Assembly: GCA_947175245.1 (NCBI GenBank) | Contig: CAMWLW010000009.1 | Location: 1 to 45,686, forward strand | DNA length: 45,686 bases | Direction of reading: 5' to 3' | DNA from: an uncultured Bacteroidales bacterium | GTDB taxonomy: Bacteria > Bacteroidota > Bacteroidia > Bacteroidales > Muribaculaceae | Shown: positions 8,808 to 19,000 of the stretch, one piece after another | Numbering within the stretch: position 1 is the first letter of the stretch | Layout of the letters: every line of letters starts with the position of its first letter | Notes under the pieces: generated by a model | Databases searched by the model: none | The model's input: the letters and a program-made list of their open reading frames with translations, nothing else | Told to the model about the DNA's origin: nothing | Program-made: the position numbers and the translations under genes

Positions 8808-9176
8808 TTAGTCCTCCTTTACTTCTTCTTTAGGTGAGTTAGCTTTAGCGGCCTTGAGGCTGCGGCGCTTGGCTGCATACTCGGCTGCATACTTGTCGTT
8901 GCGGAATACGAGGAAGCGAAGTACGCGCTCGTCGCGACGGAAGGCTGTCTCAAGTTTCTTAACGAGGGTAGAATCGCCGTCAAACTCTACGAGATTGTAG
9001 AATCCGGTCGATTTTTTCTGAATGGGATAGGCGAGCTTGCGCAGACCCCACAACTCTTCGTTCACGATGGTTGCACCGGCCTCGGTGAGAACCTTCTCGA
9101 ACTTTTCTACCGCTTCCTTCATCTGAGCATCAGACAAAACGGGAGTTAAAATGAAAACGGTTTCGTAGTGATTCAT
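8808..9176 (-). CDS. rpsF: 30S ribosomal protein S6
   Basis: Small-subunit protein of 122 aa. The start [18 protein letters not shown] and the internal [18 protein letters not shown] are diagnostic. A charged C-terminal extension (after about residue 100) is longer than in E. coli S6 without its glutamate tail. First gene of the operon. Its promoter lies inside a long inverted repeat at 9212-9259. Confidence 0.97.
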   Translation of the reverse strand: MNHYETVFILTPVLSDAQMKEAVEKFEKVLTEAGATIVNEELWGLRKLAYPIQKKSTGFYNLVEFDGDSTLVKKLETAFRRDERVLRFLVFRNDKYAAEYAAKRRSLKAAKANSPKEEVKED

Positions 9177-9211
9177 TGTGTTGTTGATTAGTTAATTGGT
9201 TAAATCGACTG

Positions 9212-9242
9212 CAAAGGTAGCGAAAATTTTGATTACTACAAA
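9212..9242 (-). promoter_or_regulatory. Promoter of rpsF-rpsR-rplI
   Basis: Minus strand TTTG (9239-9242), 19-nt spacer, TACCTTTG (9212-9219). Both boxes fall at symmetric ends of an inverted repeat. Confidence 0.7.
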
Positions 9243-9259
9243 ATTTTCACTACCTTTTG
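9212..9259. repeat. Long inverted repeat enclosing the rpsF promoter
   Basis: Arms CAAAGGTAGCGAAAATTTTG (9212-9231) and its near-exact complement (9239-9259, one mismatch and one extra T) are separated by 7 nt. It lies between the CoA-transferase stop and the ribosomal operon. The hairpin could terminate upstream transcription or act as an operator. Confidence 0.75.
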
Positions 9260-9293
9260 TTTTAAAGTCGTTTATAGATAGATGTTTATCGGT

Positions 9294-10787
9294 TTAGCAG
9301 TATTTGGCGAAGTCGGTGTTGCGCATGTCGCCCGAGTTGGCGAACTCGGTGTGGAATGCGAACGCGGTAGCGAGTGTGTGGGGTGTCTGACCGCCCTTGG
9401 CCATCTTGAGGTAATCCCACAGGAGTTCCTTGTACATGGGGTTGGCACAGTTCTCGATGATTGTCTCGGCGCGCTGCAGGGGGTCTTTGGCACGCAGGTC
9501 GGCAATGCCTTGGTCGGTGATGAGTATGTCAACCGAGTGCTCGCTGTGGTCGGCATGCGACACCATCGGGACGATGTTGCTTATGAGGCCGCCTTTGGTA
9601 ACTGACGGACAGCTGAATATCGAGATATAGGCGTTGCGGGTGAAGTCGCCCGATCCGCCTATGCCGTTCATCATGCGGGTGCCCAGCACGTGGGTCGAGT
9701 TGACGCCGCCGAATATGTCAGCCTCCAGAGCCGTGTTCATGGCTATGACACCGAGACGGCGTATAACCTCGGGGTTGTTTGAAATCTCGGCCGGACGCAT
9801 CAGTATCTTGTCATGGAAGAAGTCGATGTCGGCAAACAGCTGCTTCTCGGTAGCGTCGCTGAATGTCATCGAGCATGTGCTGGCAAATGTACACTTGCCC
9901 TTCTTCATGAGCTCGAGAACGGCATCCTGTATCACCTCGGTGTACATCATGAACGGAGGTATCTCAGAGCTCTCGCCCAGGTCATAGAGGACGGCGTTGG
10001 CAACGTTGCCCACACCGCTCTGCAGCGGCAGGAACTCTTTGGGTATGCGGCCCGAACGGTACTCGCTCACCAGGAAGCGCACTACGTTTGAACCTATCTG
10101 CTTGCTCACCTCGTCGGGCTCGGTGAAGGGCTTCACGCCGTCGAGTGAGTTGGTGTGTATGATACCTACGATCTTCTTGGGGTCGACTTTGAGCACGGGC
10201 GAGCCTATGCGGTCGTTGGCGTGGAAGATGGGTATCTCACGGCGGTAGGGCGGGTCGGCCGGCAGGTAGATGTCGTGCATGCCGCGCAGTGATGAGGGTA
10301 GCGCCGAGTTGATCTCGATGAAGATTTTGTCGGCCATGTGGGCATAGGTGGGTATGTTGCCGGCACCGCAGCCCAGCAGTATCTCGCCGTTCTCGTTGAC
10401 GTCGACTGCCTCGATGACTGCATAGTCGATCTTGCCGTAGAAGCCGTAGCGGGTCTCCTGGGCCATCTCCGAGAGGTGGCGGTCAAAGTAGTGGGCGTCG
10501 TGGGCATTGATGCGCTTGCGCAGGTCGGGGGTGTTCTGATAGGGCGCACGCATGTTGATGGCGTCGTTACGCGACAGGATGCCGTCAACGTGGTCGCTGG
10601 TCGATGCGCCGGTGAAGATGTTGATCTTGTAGGGACGGCCGGCGGCATGTTCTTCGGCTGCTTTTACACCTACAGCCTCAAATATAGCTTTAGGATTACC
10701 GGGAGCGGTAAATCCCGATAAACCAAGGGTGTCACCATGTTTGATCATGGAGGCAGCCTCTTCGGGTGTGATGTGATTAAATGCCAT
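9294..10787 (-). CDS. Succinyl-CoA:acetate CoA-transferase / acetyl-CoA hydrolase family
   Basis: A 497-aa class I CoA-transferase that moves CoA between acyl-CoA and acetate (or succinate) through a glutamyl-CoA intermediate. In an anaerobe this links acetate or propionate formation with succinyl-CoA. The catalytic glutamate is E284 in MMYTEVIQD. The conserved GGVNSTH (360-366) and GGSGDF (about 377-382) close the active site. The length agrees with the AarC/Cat1-like succinate CoA-transferases. Exact substrate preference cannot be read from sequence. It is monocistronic, with a promoter facing that of miaB. Confidence 0.92.
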   Translation of the reverse strand: MAFNHITPEEAASMIKHGDTLGLSGFTAPGNPKAIFEAVGVKAAEEHAAGRPYKINIFTGASTSDHVDGILSRNDAINMRAPYQNTPDLRKRINAHDAHYFDRHLSEMAQETRYGFYGKIDYAVIEAVDVNENGEILLGCGAGNIPTYAHMADKIFIEINSALPSSLRGMHDIYLPADPPYRREIPIFHANDRIGSPVLKVDPKKIVGIIHTNSLDGVKPFTEPDEVSKQIGSNVVRFLVSEYRSGRIPKEFLPLQSGVGNVANAVLYDLGESSEIPPFMMYTEVIQDAVLELMKKGKCTFASTCSMTFSDATEKQLFADIDFFHDKILMRPAEISNNPEVIRRLGVIAMNTALEADIFGGVNSTHVLGTRMMNGIGGSGDFTRNAYISIFSCPSVTKGGLISNIVPMVSHADHSEHSVDILITDQGIADLRAKDPLQRAETIIENCANPMYKELLWDYLKMAKGGQTPHTLATAFAFHTEFANSGDMRNTDFAKYC

Positions 10788-10810
10788 TATCGTGATATGG
10801 TTTAATATTG

Positions 10811-10841
10811 TTGGTTGTTATGCGCGTTTTTAGTAATTTTG
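10811..10841 (+). promoter_or_regulatory. Promoter of miaB
   Basis: Plus strand TTG (10811-10813), 20-nt spacer, TAATTTTG (10834-10841). Transcription should start near 10848, downstream of the first in-frame start at 10815. This supports the ATG at 10881 as the true miaB start. Confidence 0.65.
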
Positions 10842-10843
10842 TG

Positions 10844-10874
10844 CAAAAATAATAAATACTTAGTTTATAGGCAA
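10844..10874 (-). promoter_or_regulatory. Promoter of the CoA-transferase gene
   Basis: Minus strand TTG (10872-10874), 20-nt spacer, TATTTTTG (10844-10851). The -7 box is 2 nt from the miaB -7 box on the other strand, so the two promoters point into each other. Confidence 0.65.
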
Positions 10875-10880
10875 TTTTTT

Positions 10881-12239
10881 ATGCAGATAATTAATGATAA
10901 CGATACTCCGCGCCGACTCTTTATCGAGACCTACGGCTGTCAGATGAATGTCGCCGACAGTGAAGTCGTCGCCTCGATACTGGGAATGGCGGGATATGAG
11001 ATAACCGACCGCATTGAGGATGCCGATGCCATTCTGCTCAACACCTGCTCGATACGTGACAATGCCGAGCAGAAGATTGTGTCGCGACTCACTTACCTCG
11101 CTTCACTGCGCCGCAAACGCCGTGATCACCGCCTCATCGTGGGTGTAATAGGCTGCATGGCCGAGCGCGTGCGCGACACGCTCATCAACGACCACGGTGT
11201 CGATGTGGTGGCAGGCCCCGACGCCTACCTGTCGCTACCCGAGCTCTTTGCCGCCGCCGAGACGGGTCACAAGGCCATCAACGTGGAGCTGAGCACTACC
11301 GAGACCTACCGCGACGTCATTCCCAGCCGCATCACGGGCAACCGGGTGAGCGGTTTCATCAGCATCATGCGCGGTTGCAACAACTTCTGCTCCTACTGTA
11401 TTGTGCCTTATACACGCGGCAGGGAGCGCAGCCGGTCGGTCGACAGCATCCTCAACGAGCTTGCCGACCTCAGGGCGCGCGGTTTCAAGGAGGTGACGCT
11501 GCTGGGTCAGAATGTCAATTCCTACAGTTACACCGACGATGCCACCGGCACGACCTACAACTTTGCCCGGTTGCTCGCCACCGTTGCCGAAGCTGCTCCC
11601 GACATGAGGGTGAGGTTCACTACCTCACACCCCAAGGATATGAGTGACGAGACCATTGACGTGATTGCTACACATTATAATATATGTAAGCACATTCACC
11701 TGCCCGTGCAGAGTGGTTCAGACAAGGTGCTCAAGAGCATGAACCGCAAGTACACCCGCGAGTGGTATTTGGGCCGCATCGCCGCCATCAGGCGCGCCAT
11801 TCCCGACTGTGGAATCTCGACCGATATGTTCACCGGCTTCCACGACGAGAGCGAGGAAGACTTTCAGGAGACTCTGTCGCTCATGCGCGAGGTCGGTTTT
11901 GACTCGTCGTTCATGTTCAAGTACTCCGAGCGTCCCGGCACTCTCGCGTCGAGGGAGATGCCCGACAATGTACCCGAGGATGTGAAAATCGAGCGCCTCA
12001 ACCGCATGATAGCGTTGCAGAACGAGCTGTCGGCCGAGAGCAACCGCCGCGACATAGGCCGTGAGTTTGAAGTGCTCGTCGAGGGTGTCTCGAAGCGTAG
12101 CACCGACCAGTGGGTGGGCCGCACGTCCCAGAACAAGACCGCTGTCTTTCCGCGCGGCAGTTTCAAGGTGGGCGACCTCGTGAAGGTGCGCGTCATCGAC
12201 TCGTCATCGGCCACGTTGATATGTGAGCTCGCCGAGTAA
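10881..12239 (+). CDS. miaB: tRNA-2-methylthio-N6-dimethylallyladenosine synthase
   Basis: Radical SAM methylthiotransferase that modifies i6A37 in tRNAs reading UNN codons. The protein is 452 aa from the ATG at 10881. The N-terminal UPF0004 domain holds the auxiliary Fe-S cysteines C20 (ETYGCQMN), C56 (LNTCSIR) and C92 (IGCMAE). The radical SAM cluster is GCNNFCSYC (C166, C170, C173). A TRAM-like RNA-binding domain closes the C-terminus. The frame extends upstream to 10815, but that part precedes the predicted transcription start. The motif set fits MiaB better than RimO or MtaB. A terminator follows. Confidence 0.95.
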   Translation: MQIINDNDTPRRLFIETYGCQMNVADSEVVASILGMAGYEITDRIEDADAILLNTCSIRDNAEQKIVSRLTYLASLRRKRRDHRLIVGVIGCMAERVRDTLINDHGVDVVAGPDAYLSLPELFAAAETGHKAINVELSTTETYRDVIPSRITGNRVSGFISIMRGCNNFCSYCIVPYTRGRERSRSVDSILNELADLRARGFKEVTLLGQNVNSYSYTDDATGTTYNFARLLATVAEAAPDMRVRFTTSHPKDMSDETIDVIATHYNICKHIHLPVQSGSDKVLKSMNRKYTREWYLGRIAAIRRAIPDCGISTDMFTGFHDESEEDFQETLSLMREVGFDSSFMFKYSERPGTLASREMPDNVPEDVKIERLNRMIALQNELSAESNRRDIGREFEVLVEGVSKRSTDQWVGRTSQNKTAVFPRGSFKVGDLVKVRVIDSSSATLICELAE

Positions 12240-12246
12240 TAAAGGT

Positions 12247-12353
12247 TATACATTTATACATATAGTAAGATGCCGTGCCATTTTTTTGACGCGGCATCTT
12301 ATTTTTATATCACTGTCTTAACTTTTGGAGGCTAAGATTGTTATAAATGTATA
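12247..12353. repeat. 12-bp inverted repeat flanking the miaB terminator
   Basis: TATACATTTATA (12247-12258) recurs inverted as TATAAATGTATA (12342-12353), 16 nt before the Crp/Fnr-type gene. It could be an operator for that regulator or simply AT-rich sequence; no TAnnTTTG promoter was found beside it. Confidence 0.35.
12267..12306 (+). terminator. Terminator of miaB
   Basis: Stem AAGATGCCG/CGGCATCTT (12267-12275, 12292-12300) followed by ATTTTT. It starts 28 nt after the miaB stop. Confidence 0.75.
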
Positions 12354-12368
12354 AATCTATGAAATACT

Positions 12369-13052
12369 ATGGACAGCATGTATGAAATATTATTGACTCT
12401 ACCGTTGTTCAGCGGGGTGAGCCGTGACAAAGTGTCACAGATAGTAGGCGGTACAAAACTGCATTTCCTGAAGTACACGCCGGGTGAGACCATCGTCAGG
12501 GCCGGCGAAAGCTGCACACACATCAAGTTCATTATCTCGGGCAGCGCAAGGTCTACGGTGTCTAACGTCGGCGATCGGTTCTCGGTGTCCCAGACACTCG
12601 CGGCCCCCGATGTGATTGCGCCCGAGTTCCTGTTCGGCCGCACGACACTCTATCCCTGTGATGTGGTGGCTGTCGACACTGTGGGCATATTGCAGATAGC
12701 CAAGACCGATTATCTGAACATACTCAGCAGCGACCGTGTATTCCTTATCAACTATCTCAACAAGCTGTCAATGTTTGCCCAGAAAGGTGTCGACGGTATC
12801 CTGTCGTTCACTCAGGGCAGCCTTGAAGAGCGCTTCGCCTATTGGATAATCGCGCTGACCCAGCGGTCGGGCCGTGACATCACGCTCACATGCAAGCAGC
12901 GTGACCTGAACGCAATGTTCGGTGTGCAGCGCTCATCGTTCATGTCAATGCTCGACGGGCTGAAGGAGCGCGGCATAGTCGACTATCGGCCCGGCGTCAT
13001 CAACATTCTTGACCGTCAGGCCCTCGAGGCTATGCTCAGCGGGCAAGATTGA
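12369..13052 (+). CDS. Crp/Fnr-family transcription regulator
   Basis: A 227-aa regulator. Residues about 10-130 form a cyclic-nucleotide-binding-type beta roll (PGETIVRAGESCTHIKFIISGSA). A dimerisation helix follows, and then a winged HTH at about 165-215 (LTCKQRDLNAMFGVQRSSFMSML, shortened here). The N-terminal cysteine cluster of FNR is absent, so an oxygen-sensing 4Fe-4S cluster is not indicated. The effector is unknown. A second ATG at 12378 is possible. The 3' end overlaps the end of sprA by 17 nt, tail to tail. Confidence 0.88.
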   Translation: MDSMYEILLTLPLFSGVSRDKVSQIVGGTKLHFLKYTPGETIVRAGESCTHIKFIISGSARSTVSNVGDRFSVSQTLAAPDVIAPEFLFGRTTLYPCDVVAVDTVGILQIAKTDYLNILSSDRVFLINYLNKLSMFAQKGVDGILSFTQGSLEERFAYWIIALTQRSGRDITLTCKQRDLNAMFGVQRSSFMSMLDGLKERGIVDYRPGVINILDRQALEAMLSGQD

Positions 13053-16000
13053 GATTGAGCGACAGACCGTATGAGGTGTTGGTCGTCGGATAGGACGTGG
13101 TCGACACCAGCGGGGTGTTGACCTGGTGGTCAAAGTAGGCCGCGATGGTGAGCGCACGTGAAAGCACGTAGCTCGCCTGGAAATTGATCGAGAGTGTGCG
13201 TGTACCCGATGTAGCCTGGGTATAGGCGCTCTCGATTCGTCGTATCAGGGCCTGGGTATTAGATATCGAGAAGTCGGCGTTGATGGTGAGGTCGTTGCTG
13301 ACATTCGAGCCCGAGCCGCGCATCTTCAGTATGGTGTTGAAACCCACAATCTTGTAGCCTGCACCCACGGTGATGCCCGAGGTCGTGGCCTCGACCACCT
13401 GTCCGGCTCCCGAGTTCAGGGTCAGCGTGCGCTGGTCGCGGTACTCGGCATTGAATGTGAGGTCGTTTTTGAGCGTGACGCTGGCGCCGATGAGGGGAGC
13501 GAAGCGCTCGGTAATGGCTACCGACGAGATATTGAATGGCGATGAAGGTATGGGACGGCCGGTGAGCTCGTCGACAGTGAAGCCCTGGTTGGAGCCGTCG
13601 GCCGACAGCCAGTTGAGGTATGACGAGTAACTGCCAACCGAGTAGGTACACTGGTAGGCATGGTTCAGCGTGATGGTCTTGACCTTCTCTTTGAGGCGCG
13701 GCAATGCCTGCAGGCCGTCATAGGTTATGCGCCAGTTGGGCAGCACCGACCTGAACGACGGGAACGGCTCGAGGGTAATGCTGTTGGGGTCTGAGCCGCT
13801 GTAGGCTGCCAGGAATGCCGGGATGAGGACGTCGCTCGACGTGGGGCTGGTCGTGCCAATGGTCGGGTCGAAGGGCAGGCCGGCGTATGGCGAGTTGTCG
13901 AGAAATCCCGTCGTGGGGTAACTGAGTCCGAGGTAACTGCGCTCTACGCGGGCAGCCACGACGGGAATATTGTTCAGGAAATCATCAAACGCCTTGGACG
14001 CGTAGCCCGATGCGGCCGACGATGAGCGAAGCGCCGTGGCGATGGCACAGTGGGTACGCGTGTATGAGCCAGAGCGCGAGACGGGCATGTCGGCATACAT
14101 GAACTGAATCTGGCGCGAGCGGTTGTCGGTGCGGTTCATGGTGAGCTGCACTTTGAGGCCGCGTATGGGCTCGAGGTTGAACTCGAGGTTGAGCTCGTTG
14201 GTGGTCGATACGAGTGCCGGCGATGTCTGGCCGTCGTCGGTGATGAGCCAGCCGCGGTCTTTGGCACGGTAGATGAAGTCCTCGCCGCTGAAGCCGAACG
14301 CGAAGTCAAGACCCGGTGACATGGGGCCGTATGAGTTGCTTTGGCCGAATATGTTGCCTATGTCATTGCGGAACAGCGGCAGCGACAGGCCCGTAGAGCG
14401 TTTCCAGCGTATCGAGGCATTGCGCGGCGACATGACCAGTCGGGTGGTGTAGGCCGCGATTTCTTTCAGTAGCGGACGGTCTTCTTTCAGTATCTCGGTG
14501 ATGGTGAACTTGAGGTTGTCGTCACCGTGTGTGAGCACCTCGATGTTGTTGTTGTCGACGACACGGGTCTTGACCGTGACGGGTTTGCCGCCGGTGTCGG
14601 TGGCACGCACCTGCACGCGTTGGGTGCGCAGGTTGTGCTTGATGGTGATGGTGGTGTCGGGCTGCAGCTTGAACGTGCGCTCAAATTTCTTGGGCTTCTT
14701 TGGCTTGTTGTTGGTACGTGTTGAGGCCGAGAAGCGTTTATTGATATCCTTGACATAGGGTATCTTGTTGTAGAGCGACTCAAAGTTGAGACGGCCGTCG
14801 GCACTCCATGTGGCCTGGTTGGCGATGCTGTTACCCATCGAGATGCCGTCGATTGTGGCGCCGCGATCCCAGCGGTAGGTAGCGTTGTATGATGCCGAGG
14901 CGGTGATGAAGTCGAGCACGGGTATGCGGTTGAACGGCGCCTTGTAGCTGGCCACGAAGCTCTGGTTGTAGGCCCAGGGGGTGCCGAGGCTCAGGATGCT
15001 TGACCAGACGGTGTCGCGCCATTCCTTGTACTTGTCGGGGAACAGGCGGCGGTTGACGGCGCCTGTGGTCTCCTCGATACGGGCCGATGTGTTGGAGTTG
15101 AACGTCAGCGACAGTGAGCGTGTCAGGTTCCACGTCAGGTTGAGCTGGCGATCCCACAGGAAGTTTTTGCTGACCGACACGGGTAGCTGGAACATCTGGT
15201 CGGTCTCTGAACGCGTCTGCTGCTCATAGTAGTAGCGCGACATGGTGGTCAGGAACGATATGTTGTCGGGAGCCCAGCGCAGTTCCCACTCTTTGAGGAA
15301 TTTAAGGTTCTTGTTTTTGCTCTTTATGAACGCGAACGGCTTGGTGCCCTTGATGTAGGGCGAGTAGCTGTACTGGAGCGAGCCGCGGTAGTCGTTGGTG
15401 TTCTCATACTCGGTCGTGGGGTCGTGTTTTGACTGGCGTGAGAATGAGAAATTGATGGTGAAGTTGGCAGGATCCCACGGCATGGGGTTCTTGCTCTTGA
15501 TATCAAACTGGAGTGCTGAGAGGCTGAAGTTCTCGATGCTGGAGTGCTCGACCGCGTAGCGGTTGATTGAGTCGCGCTCGGCGGGTGTGGCCGAGTCGAG
15601 GGCGTCCTTGAGCAGCACGTCCCGGTCGAGGGGGTTGTAACGCGGGGTGGTGGTCTCTTTGGTGACCGAGTAGAACACTGGGGCACGCAGCTTGACGGCC
15701 TCGGGGAGCAGGCGGCCGGCATCGCCCTGGACGGCAAAGTTGTACTGCTTGTAATCGTCGAGGCGTCGCTCGTTGAGCGACTGGTCAACGCCGCCAAATC
15801 CCGCGGTCTCGATGTGGGTGCCGAAGTTGAGGGTGGCGATATCGCTCATGGCGAGGTTGGCGTTGACCTTGGTAGCCCAGCCGCCGTTCTCGTTGAAGTC
15901 GGTTACCTTGAGCTCGTTGACCCACACTGTGCCGGCCTTGGTGACCGACGAGTTGTTGCGCACGCCGACGAGGATGACACGCACGTCGCTGAGCGAGGGG

Positions 16001-19000
16001 TTGCCCATGACGGCCATGCGGTTGCGCTCGTTGTCGGGGTCGCGGCCCGTGTAGAGGGTCGTGAACGATACGCCCGAGCCCTCGTCGTTGCGGGCGCGGT
16101 TGCGTTCTTTCTTGAGGTTGACGAGTTGCTGCAGCTTCAGATCCATGAAGTTGTGCTCGGGCCACACGGTCTCGCGGTCGGTGGGATTGTCGTAGTAGTG
16201 GCCGGGTGGTGTCAGCTCCAGCGGTATCTCATACTCGTAGTAGTTGTTCTTGACATCGGTGCCGAGGCGCACGAACATCGAGAGCTCGCCGCTGCGCAGG
16301 TTGGTCGAGTTGTCAATCAGCGCCTCGGCGTGAACGTGCATCTGCAGGCGGTTGTAGTTGCGCAGGTCGAGCATGGTGTTGCGGTAGACGCCGCGGCCGT
16401 CGCCGGCCTGCAGGCCGCGCACGGTCATTGACATCGATTGCTCGTTGAGCTGTACTATCTGTGACTGGCCGGGGTCTGAGATACGTGTCACACCGGGAGG
16501 CAGCACGTAGTTGACAGGCTCGCGACTGGCGTTCTCCTCGATGTTGACAACCGAGATGTCGAGTTCACCCTCGGCCGGAGCGTCGCCGCGCTGGTTGAGG
16601 TTGAAGTCGTAGGTGCGCCACTCGCCGCGCACGAGCTCGAGGGTGGCGAAACGCAGGTGGGTGACCTCCTTGAAGCCGGTCATAAAGATGCGGGCGAAGC
16701 GTATGGTCGAGAAGTCGCTGATCGAGCCGACGACTTTCTCGAAGTCGGCCAGCGGTATCTTGAACTGGTACCACTCTACCTCGGCCTTGGTGCCGTCGCG
16801 CAGTGCTACCATTGACACCTGCTTGTCGGTGATATAGTTGCGGCCCACCTCCAAGTCCTGGGGACGTATCGAAACGTGATACTGGAAGTAGCGCTCATAC
16901 TCGTTGAGGGTGTTGTCCTGGTTGATATCCTCGACATCGGGCACGCTGCGCGAGCTCTGGTACAGGGGGTCGGGCGCATCCTCGGGCGACAGCGAGTTGC
17001 CCTCGACGCCGTTGTAGCGTTTGTAGCGCTCGAGTACCGACAGGCGCTCCTCGTCATAGTCGTAGCCGCGGAAGAAGTGGTAGTTGTCGCCCGCGGGGTC
17101 GTTGAACGGCGAGAACTTGTCGTCCTGCATGCGGGCCACGGTCGAGGCCGGGAGTCGTTGGGTGAGCTCGGCGAGGTAGTTGCGGTAGCTGCTGAAGGTG
17201 TACTCGTCGTCGTTGCGCAGTCCGTCAAGGCCCACGTCCTGTACGGGGCGCGACGTGCGGTTGTTGTCAAACGAGTAGGTGAGCGAAGCCTGGCGTGACA
17301 CACGACCCCACACGGTCGAGTCCATGAATTCGTAGTTGCCGTCGAACGGGACGCCGTTCTCATAACTCTTGAGTCCGTCTTTGAGTATGTCCTCCGATAT
17401 TTCACCGAAGTTGAAGTATAGGTCACCGCCCTCGGTGTTAGGGTTCTCGGGGTCGAGGAACGGGCTCATGAGCCAGAACTGGATGTACTCGATGTTGCTT
17501 TGCTCGAAGTTGGTGTTCTCCATCTTGCGCATGATGCCGCCCCAGCGTTTCTCGGGCCGGGTGAGGTTGCCGTCGCTGTCGATGTCGGTGGCATCGAGGT
17601 TGTAGGGGCCGCGTTCGGTGGGGTAGAACGACAGGTTGAGTGTCTGGATGATGTTTGACTCGCCGTAGCTTAGCTCGCGGCCGGGGAAAATCTCGTACAT
17701 CTGCACCTCGCGCACGTAGGGGTTGGAGAGCTGTTTGAGGTCAGAGCGTATGTAGCCGGGGCACAGCGACGAGTTGCGCTGGGTGAACATGCGGTCGATG
17801 TAGTACCAGTTGAGCAGGGCGCGGTTCTTGCCGTAGGCGGGGTTGTTGGACAGGGCGGCCTCGGGGAAGAGGGCGTCGGGCGACGGGTCGTAGGGGGTCG
17901 AGGCGAGGAACCACGAGTAGGGCGAGCGCAGGTCGACGCGTATTTGTGACGACTCGAAGTCGTCGATGTATGAGCTGCCTTTGGTCGAGCCCGACTTCTG
18001 ACTGTGGGGTATGAGTTTGGCAAACTCGGCGGTGACGTTGAATCTCGAGGGCTGGGTGGCGTTGATGGTGGGCACCTTGTTGAGAAGGTTGGTGAGCCAC
18101 ATGAAGTCGGTGTTGTAGCTCAGGTTGAAGCCGAGCATGGTGTTGTTGACAGTCTCGTCGCCTATGTTGACTTTCTCGAGCAGCGCTTTCTCGCTGAAGT
18201 GGAGCATGGTGGCGCCGATGTTGAAGTTCTTGTTGATGGCATACTGCAGGTCGAGACCCAGCAGGGTCTTGCGTTGCATCGAGAAGAGCGACTGGTTCTC
18301 GAGGGTGACGCTGATGTTCTGGCCCGAGTCGATGATGCTCTGGTTAGTGATGGTGACGATACCCATCGCGTAGTCGACCGTGTAGTCGCTGTTCTCGGTG
18401 AGGCGCACGCCGCCGGCGGTGACTACTACCGAGCCGCGTGGCACGTTCATGGCGTTGAGGCGTATCTGGGAGCCGCCCGATGACTGGTACTCGCCCACGA
18501 GTGAGAATTTGTTCTTGTCGGCGAACTGACGTGCCACGACCTGGGTCGAGTCGTACAGCTCGCGGTAGACGTACCGCTCGGCCAGTGCCGGATCGTTGAT
18601 TTTTGACGCAAGGTGGGCGCCGAACGGCTCGGCCACGGGGAAGATGATCTTGCCGCTTGACGACAGGACGGTGTAGCCCTCGATGTAGTCGAAGAAGCCG
18701 TCGGGGTTTGACTCCTCGTTGCTGTCTATGCGGTCGAGGTTCATGACCTGGAGCAGGGGCATGTTGTTGAGGCCGGGTACGGGCAGATAGTTGATCTCGA
18801 TGCCGGTGGTGTCGCTCAGGTACTTGATGTTGAGTTTGAATTTGGTCTTCTGCACCTGGTAGGCGCCGAGCGAGTAGACGTTTTTCATCATCAGTCGCCA
18901 CATGGGCAGGCGGGGCGAGATGGTGGTGCCGCGCAGCATCTTGACATAGAGCGACTGGTCGGTGGTGGTGATGTCGGTCGAGAACTCACCTACCTGGTAG

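Noticed and set aside
12247-12353. AT-rich inverted repeat before the Crp-type gene as a proven operator
   Set aside because: Kept only as a repeat: the arms are simple AT sequence, and no promoter box could be placed relative to them.
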